The notes under the pieces were generated by a model. The model was not told the DNA's origin, did no database searches, and worked only from the letters and a program-made list of their open reading frames with translations. DNA of 64,000 nucleotides from Micropterix aruncella (Eukaryota; Arthropoda; Insecta; Lepidoptera; Micropterigidae). Location of the stretch: positions 2,248,340-2,312,339 of the forward strand of contig OX155955.1 in the NCBI GenBank assembly GCA_944548615.1, written 5' to 3'. Both the position numbers and the translations under genes were made by a program. The stretch's first letter is position 1. Each line of letters starts with the position of its first letter. Shown piece by piece: positions 11,292 through 22,872 of this stretch.

Positions 11292-12190
11292 GACATTTTT
11301 ACCTTCCCGGCCCACCAACTGACGAGGAGGGAAAGTGTTGTGACCGCGGAAAGTTTTTTCGCGAATAGAATACGGAAATATTAATTTTGAGCCCCCTTGA
11401 GACGATTAACCATTTGGGTACCGAAATAAAGAAGTCGAAGCGAAACGTATTGAGCGCTTACTGCGATCAACCTCAGGAGAGACTGACGAGGGTTTAGTTA
11501 TTATGAACATGGGCCAGATGCGTTTTTTTCATAGCATTATAGGATCAATTATCATATAAAAAAATCAAGACAGGGTAAAGCAGAGCAAAGAGAGTTTGTA
11601 TTTTTTCTAATTTCTAGATCCCGCCAGAAGCTTTGCGCGATTTCCAGCCTTCTTTCCAATAATAATATGTGATAAAAACAATTTGTATGATAAGTTTTCA
11701 ACAAGCAAAAATATGGGCGACGTCTCCGTAAGACACAAAGAATTTCAATGAGATGACGAGTCAAACTTGTCAGCTGTTGCTACGCCAAAATATGCGCATG
11801 ACAAGTATCAGCCGTCAAATGTACCCAAAGGGTTAAGACCATTTCCAGATTGAAGACTGCCTGTCTGTGTGTATGTGAGTATTACTCCAAGATAGCGCTC
11901 AAACGCTTAATCCGATAGAGCTGAAATTTAGCATGCAGGCATAATTTGGTCATGGCGAGAGTTGAAAAGGTTGTGCTTGAAATCGGTCCACCATGGGGCG
12001 CAGCAGTCATTTTTCAATCTTGAAATATTGGACTTAAGACTTGAAATTTGGTACACCGATGCATTGATGGGGCGACATCACATTGTGAAATTATGAAATT
12101 TTAGAATTTCTCTTACACAAGTTGCACAAATAATATTAACTCACTATCCGCGCTTTCAATCAGATCACAGATAACATCAAGAGACGATTT
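11292..12190 (+). repeat. dispersed repeat B, copy 2 (composite)
   Basis: 11292-11425 (CGGCCCACCAACTGACGAGG) matches 17398-17515 and the inner end of 59452-59692. 11826-12190 (AACGCTTAATCCGATAGAGC, GAAATATTGGACTTAAGACT) matches 7732-8108 and 19575-19975. Between them lie about 400 bases without known similarity, bounded by an inverted pair (TTAACCATTTGGGTAC and GTACCCAAAGGGTTAA). The family evidently includes both outer blocks, since the copy at 59452 has them adjacent. No coding content. Confidence 0.75.
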
Positions 12191-12194
12191 CAAC

Positions 12195-12367
12195 CAGGGC
12201 CGGATTTAGACTTGATAAGGCCCTAAGCTTATTAAGACATAGGGCCCTTTGTGAGATGTTTACTATTCATATATGACAATTGCTCACTCGGACAATTTTT
12301 TTGGGGGGCCCAATAAAGTGGTGGCCCTGAGCTACCTTGTGTAGCTTATACGCAAATCCTGCACTGA
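12195..12367. mobile_element. hAT-like MITE (degenerate)
   Basis: Left end CAGGGCCGGATTTAGAC and right end, read inward, CAGTGCAGGATTTGCG form imperfect terminal inverted repeats. CAGGGCCGG-type ends are typical of hAT elements. Flanking ATTTCAAC and ATTTGCAAC are close to an 8-bp target duplication. The 173-bp interior carries no transposase, so it would depend on an autonomous relative. Confidence 0.55.
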
Positions 12368-12402
12368 ATTTGCAACCTATTCACAGTTTTTTAAATGTTT
12401 AA

Positions 12403-12711
12403 ATAAAGGATAATACTTGTCATAATAATGATTCCTACTCCTACTCATTCTATATCCATGGTGCAAGACTCGGAAACAATCTTCCAGCAAATATACTCCT
12501 CGAGGAAGACGAGCGGATCCCGATCACGGTGTCTCAGTTGCTGGACCTGATACACGAGTGCCAAATCGGCACCAAAGAGGAAAATATTATGCTCCTAAAT
12601 ATTTTCCTTAAAACGGACCTTTACCACGATTTTCCTTACCACGACGTGCCTCAAGGAAAGGAGTGTAAGAAGCACCGTCAAAAAAGCCTGCCTCAGGGTG
12701 AACAGCCCTGA
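12403..12711 (+). CDS. unidentified open frame, possible coding fragment
   Basis: A frame open from just after a stop at 12400-12402 to a TGA at 12709-12711 encodes about 102 residues with a protein-like mix: NNLPANILLEEDERIPITVS, then LLDLIHECQIGTKEEN, then a Lys-rich end. There is no ATG near the start; only GTG at 12529 or an internal ATG. It could be an exon, a fragment of a transposon protein, or chance. Unlike most frames in the window it is neither repeat-derived nor low complexity. I do not recognise a family, and no neighbour supports a function. Confidence 0.25.
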   Translation: MKDNTCHNNDSYSYSFYIHGARLGNNLPANILLEEDERIPITVSQLLDLIHECQIGTKEENIMLLNIFLKTDLYHDFPYHDVPQGKECKKHRQKSLPQGEQP

Positions 12712-13199
12712 AACGCCATATAATCGAAAGCCGGGACAATAGACCCGGCTCACATGAAGCCCCACCAAACAGTACGAGAAGTGGAAGAAATAACAGGCTT
12801 CTATACAGGGCCTGTCGACCGATATTCCACAGCAAATATACGAAAATCGCCTTCTTTAAAATCATTCAAGACTCAAAGTACTACTTTTATAAGAATTAAC
12901 CGGTTCTTCTCTTTCTCACTCCTTCCTCTCCCAGTTTCCTCGCCTTGGACATTCTTAGTTTCAAATATAGTAGTTTGTATTTTATGCAGACAAACTAATG
13001 AAAATCTTTATTTCGACAACGCGCGCATATACCACTGCACTGTGATTAAGCTCGTACGATATTGCCACGGGGCAATAAGCTCGCATGTTTCTATTATAGT
13101 TTTTAAGTAATACAACAATACTAAAATAAATGAACTGAACTCAACTAACTAAACACCAATTAGTTGTGTTAAGTTTTATTATTATTTATTTGAGAGTTT
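12712..13199. other. gene-free segment
   Basis: A 118-residue plus-strand frame shows no recognisable domain. No repeat family identified before repeat D begins. Confidence 0.35.
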
Positions 13200-13435
13200 C
13201 TATAATTAATTTTGCTTACAAAAATAACTGGAATCGAATGGGAAAACCGTAACCTCGATCCTTATTCGATTTTTTCACCCAACTGCTACCAACCCGTTCT
13301 AGGGTGGACAGGGCTCTAATAATACGGTATATTTTTTAAACGTCGAAGTATAATGCTCGCTTAAAAGTAAATTGCCTTAAAATGGGGTCCGCAAAAAAAT
13401 AAATCGCAATTCAATTAAAAAATCGACATAGGCTT
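13200..13435. repeat. dispersed repeat D, copy 2
   Basis: Same order of blocks as 5036-5275: ACAAAAATAACTGGAATCGA, CCCGTTCTAGGGTGGACAGG, CTCTAATAATAC, AAATTGCCTTAAAATGGGG. It ends just before the foldback element at 13446. Confidence 0.75.
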
Positions 13436-13445
13436 AAAACTATAA

Positions 13446-13752
13446 GGGGCTCTCTAGACGATCAAGCATCGCGTCGCGGGCTGGGAGGGGATCGTAAACC
13501 GCAGGAAATATGCAAATATATTTTTTAAATATTTACCAAAAATGCCTAATTATGTAGTGTATACCAGGGAGTCACGTTAATTATTAGACAAAAATGATTG
13601 ATGAATGACGTGAGTCCCTGGTATAAAACTACAAAATTGGGCAATATTGCTAAATATTAAAAAGCATATTTGCATATTTCCTGCGGTTTACGATCCCCTC
13701 CCCGCCCGCGACGCGATGCTTGACAAACATGCTTGATCGTCTAGAGAGCCCC
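13446..13752. mobile_element. long-arm foldback element (MITE)
   Basis: Left arm 13446-13576 and right arm 13608-13752 are near-perfect reverse complements: outer ends GGGGCTCTCTAGACGATCAA and TTGATCGTCTAGAGAGCCCC, inner ends around ATACCAGGGAGTCACGT and ACGTGAGTCCCTGGTAT. The central loop is about 31 bases. The right arm carries a 13-base insertion that duplicates part of GATGCTTGA. No transposase; no clear target duplication. Confidence 0.85.
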
Positions 13753-13907
13753 GAAGAAAGAGAAAAAGAAAGTTTTAAGAAAGAAAACAATACAGAAGTA
13801 AAAAAATATCCAAAAGTCAATAATGTGAAAGATATGCAAAATAATATAAAATCTTGATAAAATAATAAGTTGTCAAAATAAATAGATTGTATTGCCAAAA
13901 CAATATA

Positions 13908-14779
13908 CAGTCTGGCCATTAAGAGTAGACATTAATTCGACACGGGGGAGTGAATACGTTGATGTGGCAACACTAACCCTTATGTCAAGACGATTTTTTG
14001 TCCTCCTGCTTCAATTGTAATTGCGTTCATTTTATCTTTAATTCTCGATATTAATATTCTTTTGCGTTAAAAATGAACAAAGCTATTCTAAGTGGAGCTA
14101 AAGAAGTCGTTTTCAGTGTCTCAAAATGTACTGCTAGGTACATTTTGAGGTTATGTTTTGTTTGACATTTCGTATATTTTAACCACAAATTGGGGCCGAT
14201 TGCGTTTCTTTGTGAACTAAAACTAAAATTAGTCCAAGCGAACGAGACAGATCGATACGTTAGACCGGAATATGGAACGAACGATTGCGATAAATACTAC
14301 CTGCCGAACGTACCTATACTCGTCCGAATAAATTCGAGCATATTTCGTACGGTGTAAGATTTGACCTTGGCGAGCAGTTTTAATGCGAAAAAGTGACAAC
14401 CGTTCATCTCACACTCCGCTCTAGCGTATTGCCTGTTTCGTTCACACGGACTAATTTCCGATTTTAGTTCACGAAGAAACGCAATCGAGCCCATTGTTGG
14501 TACCTACCTGTCTCCATCGTAATCAAAATGAATGATTATTTAACGGAGGCACGACTACCGTTTTTCCTTTTCATTCAAGCTTACAATCATTCAAACGGCG
14601 ATGTTACATGGTAGAATTAGTAAAGGAGCAGAAACACTAGTCTGAGTACAATACGCATCTTGGGGGACGGTACTGAAACATGTCCCTAGATTATTTGGTC
14701 TTACTATTCTCACATTACTGTGTTGCAATATAAATATTTTTTCCCCAAAACGTAGGGTCTACTCTTTCTGGCCAGACTG
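13908..14779. mobile_element. Tc1-like non-autonomous element
   Basis: The ends are inverted repeats beginning CAGTCTGGCCA and continuing AAGAGTAGAC, and the element is bounded by TA dinucleotides at 13906-13907 and 14780-14781. TA duplication and CAGT ends fit the Tc1/mariner superfamily. The 872-bp interior has no full transposase; a short frame starting at 14072 (MNKAILSGAKEVV) runs into a stop after about 30 codons. A second TIR element (14192-14492) is nested inside. Confidence 0.7.
14192..14492. mobile_element. MITE nested in the Tc1-like element
   Basis: Termini GGGGCCGATTGCGTTTCTTT and, inverted at the right end, GGGCTCGATTGCGTTTCTTC extend into ~55-bp imperfect inverted repeats that also share TGAACTAAAA and AATTAGTCC. 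The 301-bp element has no coding content. Flanking bases do not give an unambiguous target duplication. Confidence 0.75.
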
Positions 14780-15506
14780 TATTTAAAATTCTGTAAGTTG
14801 TCACCGAGGCGATATTACGAGGCGGACTCTCTACGTGTGGGTTCCGACCGCCGGACGGACGACTGGTCCGCATTTGACACGGCTCATAAAAGCCAGCGGT
14901 CATATATCTTCCAAGGAAGGAACGAAGCCATGCAAAATTGGTGTACCGATCGGACTCTCTCCTTTTAGCTCTTAGTGTGCGTGCAGGTTCGCTGCCTCTT
15001 ATCGCCTAATCTGCATCTGCATGAACCGTTTTATAGAATCTAGCCGGTCGCGAGCATGACCATATGGAAACAATGGAATGGCAAAATCGACGAAGAAAGC
15101 GAGATCTAAATCGAAGTTTACTGTAAGTAAGTCTATAAGACTCCATTATCAGGATAGTACAATCAAAGAATAAACATATTAGGTCTGTACCTACAACCTT
15201 GTCGTTTGACAATGGACATTTTAGACCAATAATCGAGATACTGATATATTACAAACGAATTCCATTCTAGTTTTGCCATTTCAGTGGGTGTAGTACTTTC
15301 GTAGACATGAATCAATAAAATCTTTGAAGGCGTTTTTCACTGCCTCTTCGGAGTTGATTTATATACGAAAACAGGTCCTAGGACACCTAGGACAAGCGGA
15401 TAGCAAGGTCTGGCGATTACGACAGGCGACAAAGAGTCTCCAGTGAGGTCGACTAACATAACTAACAGCCGCAAACAAACTAGTTAACACATTGCGACAA
15501 ACACAG
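14780..15506. other. gene-free segment
   Basis: No gene or element recognised. Composition is mixed and short frames are unremarkable. Confidence 0.4.
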
Positions 15507-15750
15507 CCCGGAGGTATACAGGTTAGTTAGGTCGCCTGACCGGGTTCGATTCTCGGCTGGGTCCCCATTTTCCGTTGGAATAAAATTAACGGAATTACAT
15601 TTCAATTCTGTCAATTGAATGCTATAACAGGACATACATTTTTACAAGCATGTTACACACACACTTGGTTGTAAGAGATTTTCTTATGATAATAAACCCG
15701 CCCATTGTGAAATTTCACAACAAAGAGAAAAAAAAAAATAAACAAACACA
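15507..15750 (+). mobile_element. tRNA-derived SINE, copy 3
   Basis: Plus-strand copy of the SINE family. The head reads CCCGGAGGTATACAGGTTAG, then GTTAGGTCGCCTGAC, and jumps directly to CGGGTTCGATTCTCGG: about 20 bases between the A- and B-box regions are missing compared with copies 2 and 4. The body (GGAATTACATTTCAATTCTG) and the A-rich tail with AAATAAACAAACACA are preserved. The shortened head probably harms pol III promoter spacing (inference). Confidence 0.8.
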
Positions 15751-16130
15751 TTGCTACCGAAACTACAGCATTTATTGCATAGCTTGTACGGGAACTTTTT
15801 AAGTAAACAATTCCCGGTGTTTATTTGACAGTATCTGAATTGTGTCGTCTAGTTAATATAATTTATTTTATTTATTATTTATGTATTTACTTAATTGAAA
15901 TATAATTTTCTAAATTTATAATTTATAATCCAACCTAACTAAGCCATGACCGTACCCACGGAAAGTTATAATAGAGGCGAGAGTATGTATCCTTGCCGCA
16001 CTCCTGTTGAGACGTCAAAGGTGTTCGTTTCCGTTCCATCTACCAAAACTGTGCCACTTTGCCCCCAGTATAGGTTGGCATTGGTGGTAGTAAGCGTAAT
16101 CAAACGTAGGTGGAAACTTGGTAGAATATT
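15751..16130. other. gene-free segment
   Basis: No recognisable gene; 15840-15930 is very AT-rich. A 62-residue plus-strand frame at 15946 shows no domain. Confidence 0.4.
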
Positions 16131-16297
16131 ATAATTAGGATATCAACGAATTTACCGCCTGAAGTTTGTAGCATCCGACGTTTCGCCGATGTTGCAGCTG
16201 CCGCTGTCCAGGGTCTGTCGCTGTCTACCCTCCGAACATCTCCGAAATGTCCGGTGCTACAAAGTTCACGCTGTAAATTATATTTTTATCCTATTTA
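16131..16297. mobile_element. terminal-inverted-repeat element, family F copy 1
   Basis: Arms 16131-16173 and 16255-16297 are inverted repeats (GAATTTACCGCCTGAAGTTT with GTAGCA, against TGCTACAAAGTTCACGCTGT), separated by about 80 bases of GC-balanced DNA. Outer sequence ATCCTATTTATAATGTCAAA to about 16335 matches the surroundings of the hairpin at 48766-48842, which has the same arms without the middle. No coding content. Confidence 0.7.
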
Positions 16298-17397
16298 TAA
16301 TGTCAAACAAGAGCGATAGTCTCCGATTTCGTATTGGAATGTTTATTTTATTTTTATTTTTTTTAAATTTTAATTTTTCGGAAAACTTACAGCGTTTTAT
16401 ACTTAATGCTAACACATATTATACAAATCTAAGGCCAATTAAAAGTTTTCACAATCAAACTAAATCTTTTGTTACAGCGCATTGAGCTATGAAAAACATA
16501 CAGGTTTAAGTAAGGGGAAAGGGATAGGGAAGCCACATTATGAGTTATGTAGATGTATTGAAGATATATGACGATATATAACATACATACATATATACAT
16601 ACATACACGTGCACAAATAATAAATTAATATAAATAATACGATAAGGTAATAATAAAATGTAAAAGAATAGTTAATATAAATACATATAATATACATCAC
16701 GATGTATTCATTATACTGGCTAGAAAGCATTGTTATAGTGTAGTAACCATTACCACAGCCTACGTACCTAACGGACGAAGAAATACCAATCAAACCCGAA
16801 GGCTGTTTATCGTATTTCTAATTTCTTCGAACCAAGTATTTGAAGATAAATTAAAAATATCCAAACATTGGAAGTTTAGGTTATATGATCGAAGTGCTCT
16901 ATAAAAATACATATTTTATTGTTTAAATATCATATAGTGTTACAAAACCGAAATTGAATTCAGCAATTGTTATAATTAAAGTGGATCATCGCACCATGCC
17001 GCGAATATTTGATTGGATTCAATTAATTTGTGCAGAGTAGTGGCAGTGTTAGCATAACGAATTGTATGCCACTTGTACGGAATCACTGAGGTGACACAGT
17101 GAGAGATTCTAGAGTGGGCCAAGGCTCATCCGAGTCAATGATAACAAATAACGCGTCGAAATGTGCCGGCCGCCTCAATAAAATCCGACCTCCGCGCTGT
17201 TAGAGAGCGGTGAGTGGATATTTCAACTATTCCAAGTCTATATTGACGGGTGTAGCCTGCCGAGGGACCTGCTGCGCCCCAGAAATAGCCACAGCAATCG
17301 CCCCAAGAGAATTGCTTTTAATTTCACAGGCAACCGCGAGAGTGGGTGCTTCGATCGGTAAACAGTGTCACGCTGCAGCACGTGACGAAAAAGAAGA
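16298..17397. other. AT-rich gene-free segment
   Basis: Mostly low-complexity AT-rich DNA with short ATAC/TATG repeats near 16570-16610. 17100-17397 is more balanced. No gene recognised. Confidence 0.45.
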
Positions 17398-17515
17398 ACC
17401 TATGGGTGATTTCACATCCCCGGCCCCACCAACCAACGAGGAGGGGAAGTATTGTGATTTTCTGAAATATGCCCCCCCCCCCGAGACGATAAACCACTTG
17501 GCCTACCATTTCAAA
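17398..17515 (+). repeat. dispersed repeat B, copy 3 (partial)
   Basis: CCCCGGCCCCACCAACCAAC, GAGGAGGGGAAGTATTGTGA and GAGACGATAAACCACTTGG match 11292-11425. A run of 11 C at 17472-17482 replaces a shorter C run in the other copy. Only the first block of the family is present. Confidence 0.7.
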
Positions 17516-17698
17516 ATACTTGAAATTTAAAATTTCAAGAAGTACCTGCTTGAAGAAAGAAGTACCTGCTTGAAAGGGTTCCATTGTATGCTGAGTCTCA
17601 ATTGCTCTCGCTAATAATTTAAGTTGTTTTATTAAATTATATATTACTAACTAATATCATATCTCGTGTATTATTTGCTATGTATATATATGTGTAGG

Positions 17699-19132
<1,434 letters not shown>

Positions 19133-19574
19133 GTATTATACAATGCAACGAAAGTACATAATATCAAAAGAGTCAGCTCGTCGATACAATTAAACAAAAA
19201 TCAGCATCCCTAGATACGGGTCTCTGACCTAGTTAGGAATGCGGATAAACATTTTCACCATAGGATTTGCTCAATCTCTCCCAACTCAACCATATTATGT
19301 TAATGGTGTATATATGACATATATAAAGTTATTGTAAATTAATAAATAAATTATTAAAAAATAAATTTAAGATGCGACAACATCGTCCCAAAACGTAATC
19401 AAAACTGGCGAGATTTCAAGTTATCCACGAATCAGCAAATCTGTCTTACATTTGGCCCAGTTGACGTACCAGGTGCCAGGCCGTAATACAGTTTAGGCTC
19501 GACTGTTGTCCCATGGGCCAGGCACGCGATAAACAGTTTCGGCTCGAAAACCTGACTACGAGCTTCACACGTAA
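19133..19574. other. gene-free segment
   Basis: No recognisable gene. Two overlapping minus-strand frames at 19432-19743 run into repeat B and are not supported. Confidence 0.45.
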
Positions 19575-19975
19575 TTGTAGGCGAAAGGGTTGAGACGATT
19601 TCCAGATGGAAGTCTCTCTGTGTGTATTCCTCCTCGATAGCGCCCAAACGCTTAATCCGATCGAGCTTAAAACTTGGCATGCAGGCATCATTTGTTCTGG
19701 CAAGAGTTGAAAAGATTGTGGTTAGAATCGGCGCACTAGTCATATTTCAACCTCGAAATATTGGACTTAGAGACTTGAAATTTGGTACACAGATGCCTTG
19801 CTGGACCGAAATCACATCGAATTTTCGCCGGTCAGTATATTTGCGTAGGCGATTGAATCAAACGTGATTGATGCCTAGCATTATTACTATCTCCTTCACA
19901 ACCTCCTTCCCGAAAGGACACCACGCTCAAAATCCTTGACTACTTGCCGGGAAAGTTTGGGGTGACACAAACAAT
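19575..19975 (+). repeat. dispersed repeat B, copy 4
   Basis: Contains the longest shared run with the 11826-12190 copy: GAGACGATTTCCAGATGGAA, AGCGCCCAAACGCTTAATCC, GGCATGCAGGCATCATTTG, CTCGAAATATTGGACTTAGA, and the distal block CTTGACTACTTGCCGGGAAA also seen at about 8070. No coding content. Confidence 0.8.
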
Positions 19976-20904
19976 AATGATTGAATTGAAATCAGTATAT
20001 TTACGCAAATGATTGAATCGAATATGAAATTAAATAAAATGACAAAAATCTTTATTGCACAATAAAAACATTCAGCGTACAATGCAGCACTTATTGCTTG
20101 TTAGACAATATAATTCAGTGGACGGAGATGTTGATGTGCCAAGAAGATTAGGCAAAATTAGAGTACTCTAAGATAGGATAAAACGTAACATGAAATTTTA
20201 AATTAAAAGGAATTTTATACGCATTTTTAAGCCAAAGGAATCAAATAAATAAATATTCGCATAACAATTTTGTTTAATGCGTTGCATTCTCACTATCCGT
20301 GCTCGTCGTGACGAATGATTCTCGTCGTTGACTCTCGATATATTCTGTAAAAACCTGTAAAAGTTTTAAAGTGGTACAACCATTTTTTTAAGTTTTAAAA
20401 GCCACAGCTAATTCATTCTGTTTCTCTCACTATATCGCCTACACCACACGCTATACTGTGCCTACACAGACCTTGCTTATCCAGATGCGACGTTAGCAAC
20501 AGCCCGTGAAGAGCGGTGAGTTCAACGTGTGCGATATTTCCGAAATGGAAGCAAGAAACACGCCCTGCTGCCGTCCCGTCCGGTGTCCGTTTACGAGATC
20601 GCGCATCAAACACTTGGCCTGAAACGCGCTAATATTTAACTTACCGCCCACGCACTCCCGCGCATGGAAAGCCCGAATACAGCATGCATTGTATAGTATA
20701 CAATCCAACGCGCCGTTTGAAGGGCAATCGAAGTGCAAGTAAGGACTGTCAAATTGAATATACATGCTAGGTACATACCATCAAGGAGTAGTTATGTATG
20801 TATAGGATGCAAACACTGAGAAACATATAACGTTGTAATACACGGAAATACGCATGTTTCAACAAAGATTAAAAGCATAAAGTAAAGTAAAGTAAAGTAA
20901 AAGG
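19976..20904. other. gene-free segment, LINE-like tail and pentamer repeat
   Basis: TGACAAAAATCTTTATTGCA near 20041-20060 resembles the reverse complement of a LINE 3' end (AATAAAGATTTTTGTCA). 20280-20760 is balanced and unclassified. 20878-20901 is about five units of AAAGT. No gene. Confidence 0.45.
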
Positions 20905-21375
20905 TATTTATTTCCAATACAACCATACAATTGTGTAGGAATGACAGTAATTAATCTTAAATTAGTTACTCAATTTAGACAAGAGATGATATACAATATA
21001 TAGTTTTAAACTTACCAATTTACAAAAACATAGACTATATGATAACAGTTTACAACAAAACAATTAACGGTAAATAATATGTATTAGATTAAATGGGTAG
21101 ATACGATGCTATGTATTTTCAAAATATTTTAAGAAGTCGTTATGGGCATACATGTTGATTTTAAGCAGATAGACTCGGATGGATCTCTTGAAAATATCGA
21201 TGTTTTTAATTTCTTTTAATCTTTCGGGCAATTTATTGAAAAGCTTGAGGCCTAAGTATCGACTAGTCGCCTGGAACTTGGCAGTACGTGCTACGAACGG
21301 TTGGAGATACAGGGTTTTATTCCTGGTGTCATGCCGATGTACTTCCTCGTAACTCGGACTGTGGTCAATACATAT
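20905..21375 (-). mobile_element. LINE ORF2 3' end (C-terminal fragment), copy 1
   Basis: On the minus strand a frame ending at a TAG at 21109-21111 and readable back to about 21348 encodes the conserved C-terminal segment of a non-LTR retrotransposon ORF2: HDTRNK, then KFQATSRYLGLKLFNKLPE, then a basic tail. In the family this segment lies beyond the reverse transcriptase domain. The ~200 bases beyond the stop are the 3' UTR. Reverse transcriptase and endonuclease are absent, so it is a 5'-truncated dead copy, as usual for LINE insertions. It is closely related to 23480-24063. Confidence 0.8.
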
Positions 21376-21610
21376 GGATTAGGTAGTTACCGTGCCGTAA
21401 TGTAAAATAATGTTATTTCATCTCGCTTCTAACATGACAGCATATAGTAGTATATGTACGGTTATAGTTCGATACGTGAATAATGTTGAAACTACAATAT
21501 ACTGTTAAGTCCGTATTAACCGTAAGTAAAATGTTGATACATATAATAGAGTAATGGATTTTCAACAAAATTCCTTGTAATTCAAGAAAATTACAATTGA
21601 AACATCGTTA

Positions 21611-22350
21611 TCTATACTAATATTATAAAGAGGTAAATTTTGTGACGTTGTAGGAAGTAATCTCTGGATCTACTGTACCGATTTTGAAAATTGTTTTACT
21701 AATAGAAAGCCACGTTATTTGTGAGTGACATAGGCTATATATTAATCCGAAAAATGAAAAGACTTTATCGTGGTAGTCGGATTTCCAAAGTAAGTCGGAA
21801 AAAACGGTCGAACGAAAACGTTTCTAACTAACGCTGCCTTAACGATGAGAGATATATAATTAAGTTCTAGAGAAAAGTTGTAGAGCTTGATAATGCCCAC
21901 AAAAAAATCAGCAACAGAATATGTCTAACTTTTATATTTAAGTAACAAAAAGTAGTATTTTATATTAAAAAAATAATTTAATTCGTTAGGTCATGTTTAT
22001 TGGTCATATTATCAACAATTATGAATTATTATCAAAATAAGTAAATTTATCATCTCAAAAACAAAAGACTTTTCCCTTTTACTGCATATAATTTCACTTT
22101 TAGTGCATAAATGGTTAAAGAGATAAGACACTCACAAATAAGACACTCACAAGAAGCCACTCACAAATAACGGTAATATGGTCAAATTGGCATACAAATA
22201 CATACATACATACATATGCAGTAAAAATATAACCCATCTTTTGGCAGTCAGGAAATAAATCATAGCACTCAGTACTAACCAAACCACACTCATAATTTCA
22301 TCACAAGTAAAAAGTTTTACCTCCCAACGAAGTGGGCACGGGTCAGCTAG
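21611..22350 (+). mobile_element. non-autonomous Helitron (Lep1-like)
   Basis: Begins TCTATACTAATATTATAAAG and ends GGGCACGGGTCAGCTAG, i.e. 5'-TC and 3'-CTAG, with a small CCCA/TGGG hairpin just before the 3' end, inserted exactly between A and T with no target duplication. These are defining Helitron features. The 740-bp interior has no Rep/helicase frame, so it relies on an autonomous partner for rolling-circle transposition. The flanks (21545-21610 and 22351-22430) match 41006-41128, where they are contiguous, giving an internal empty-site control that fixes both ends. ACTGTACCGATTTTGAAAAT and GAGTGACATAGGCTATAT inside are, from memory, typical of lepidopteran Helitrons. Confidence 0.92.
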
Positions 22351-22430
22351 TTCTGTATAAAACCGTAATTAATAACAAATGGTAACGTAAGATTTTTTTC
22401 CAATATTTTTCGGCATCAAATCCAAGCATT

Positions 22431-22820
22431 AATTATATATTATGGTATTAGATTGCTCAATTCCATAGTGTGATTCGGCAACCTTTCTGAAACGGCGAAA
22501 TGCAGGTGGCGCTCATAGCACTCAGGGCCAAACTAATAGCAATATACTTGGCCATTTAAAGTAACATTGATAATGAATGGTTTTTTAAAATGGACAGATT
22601 GATTATAAACACCTAAAATGTTTACCAATGATGACAAAAATAACATTACATTATTCGTGCCATTTATCGCAATCTTTATATAGGCTGATTACAGCACAGA
22701 AATAATATGGAGATAGAAGCCCTCATAAGTCTATCTGAACAAGTGTGTAATTATTAGGTATTGAAAATGAAAAACATATATCAAGTTTGAGTATTCTAAT
22801 ACCTTATTCTGATGCCCTGA
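22431..22820. other. gene-free segment
   Basis: No gene or element ends recognised. Composition is AT-rich. Confidence 0.4.
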
Positions 22821-22872
22821 CTCATGAGCACGGAGCAGCTAACCAGCTGGTTAGCTGCTCCGTGCTCATGAG
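22821..22872. repeat. 52-bp perfect palindrome
   Basis: CTCATGAGCACGGAGCAGCT followed by AACCAG is followed without spacer by its exact reverse complement. The outer GATG and CATC also pair if a 6-base insertion (CCCTGA) in the left arm is looped out. A single-copy perfect palindrome of this length can extrude as a cruciform or hairpin. Confidence 0.9.

Noticed and set aside
11406..11836. piggyBac-like element bounded by TTAA with CC(A/C)TTTGGGTAC ends
   Set aside because: The end sequences continue into similarity shared by other repeat B copies (17398 and 19575), so they may be part of that family rather than element termini; kept only as a finding.
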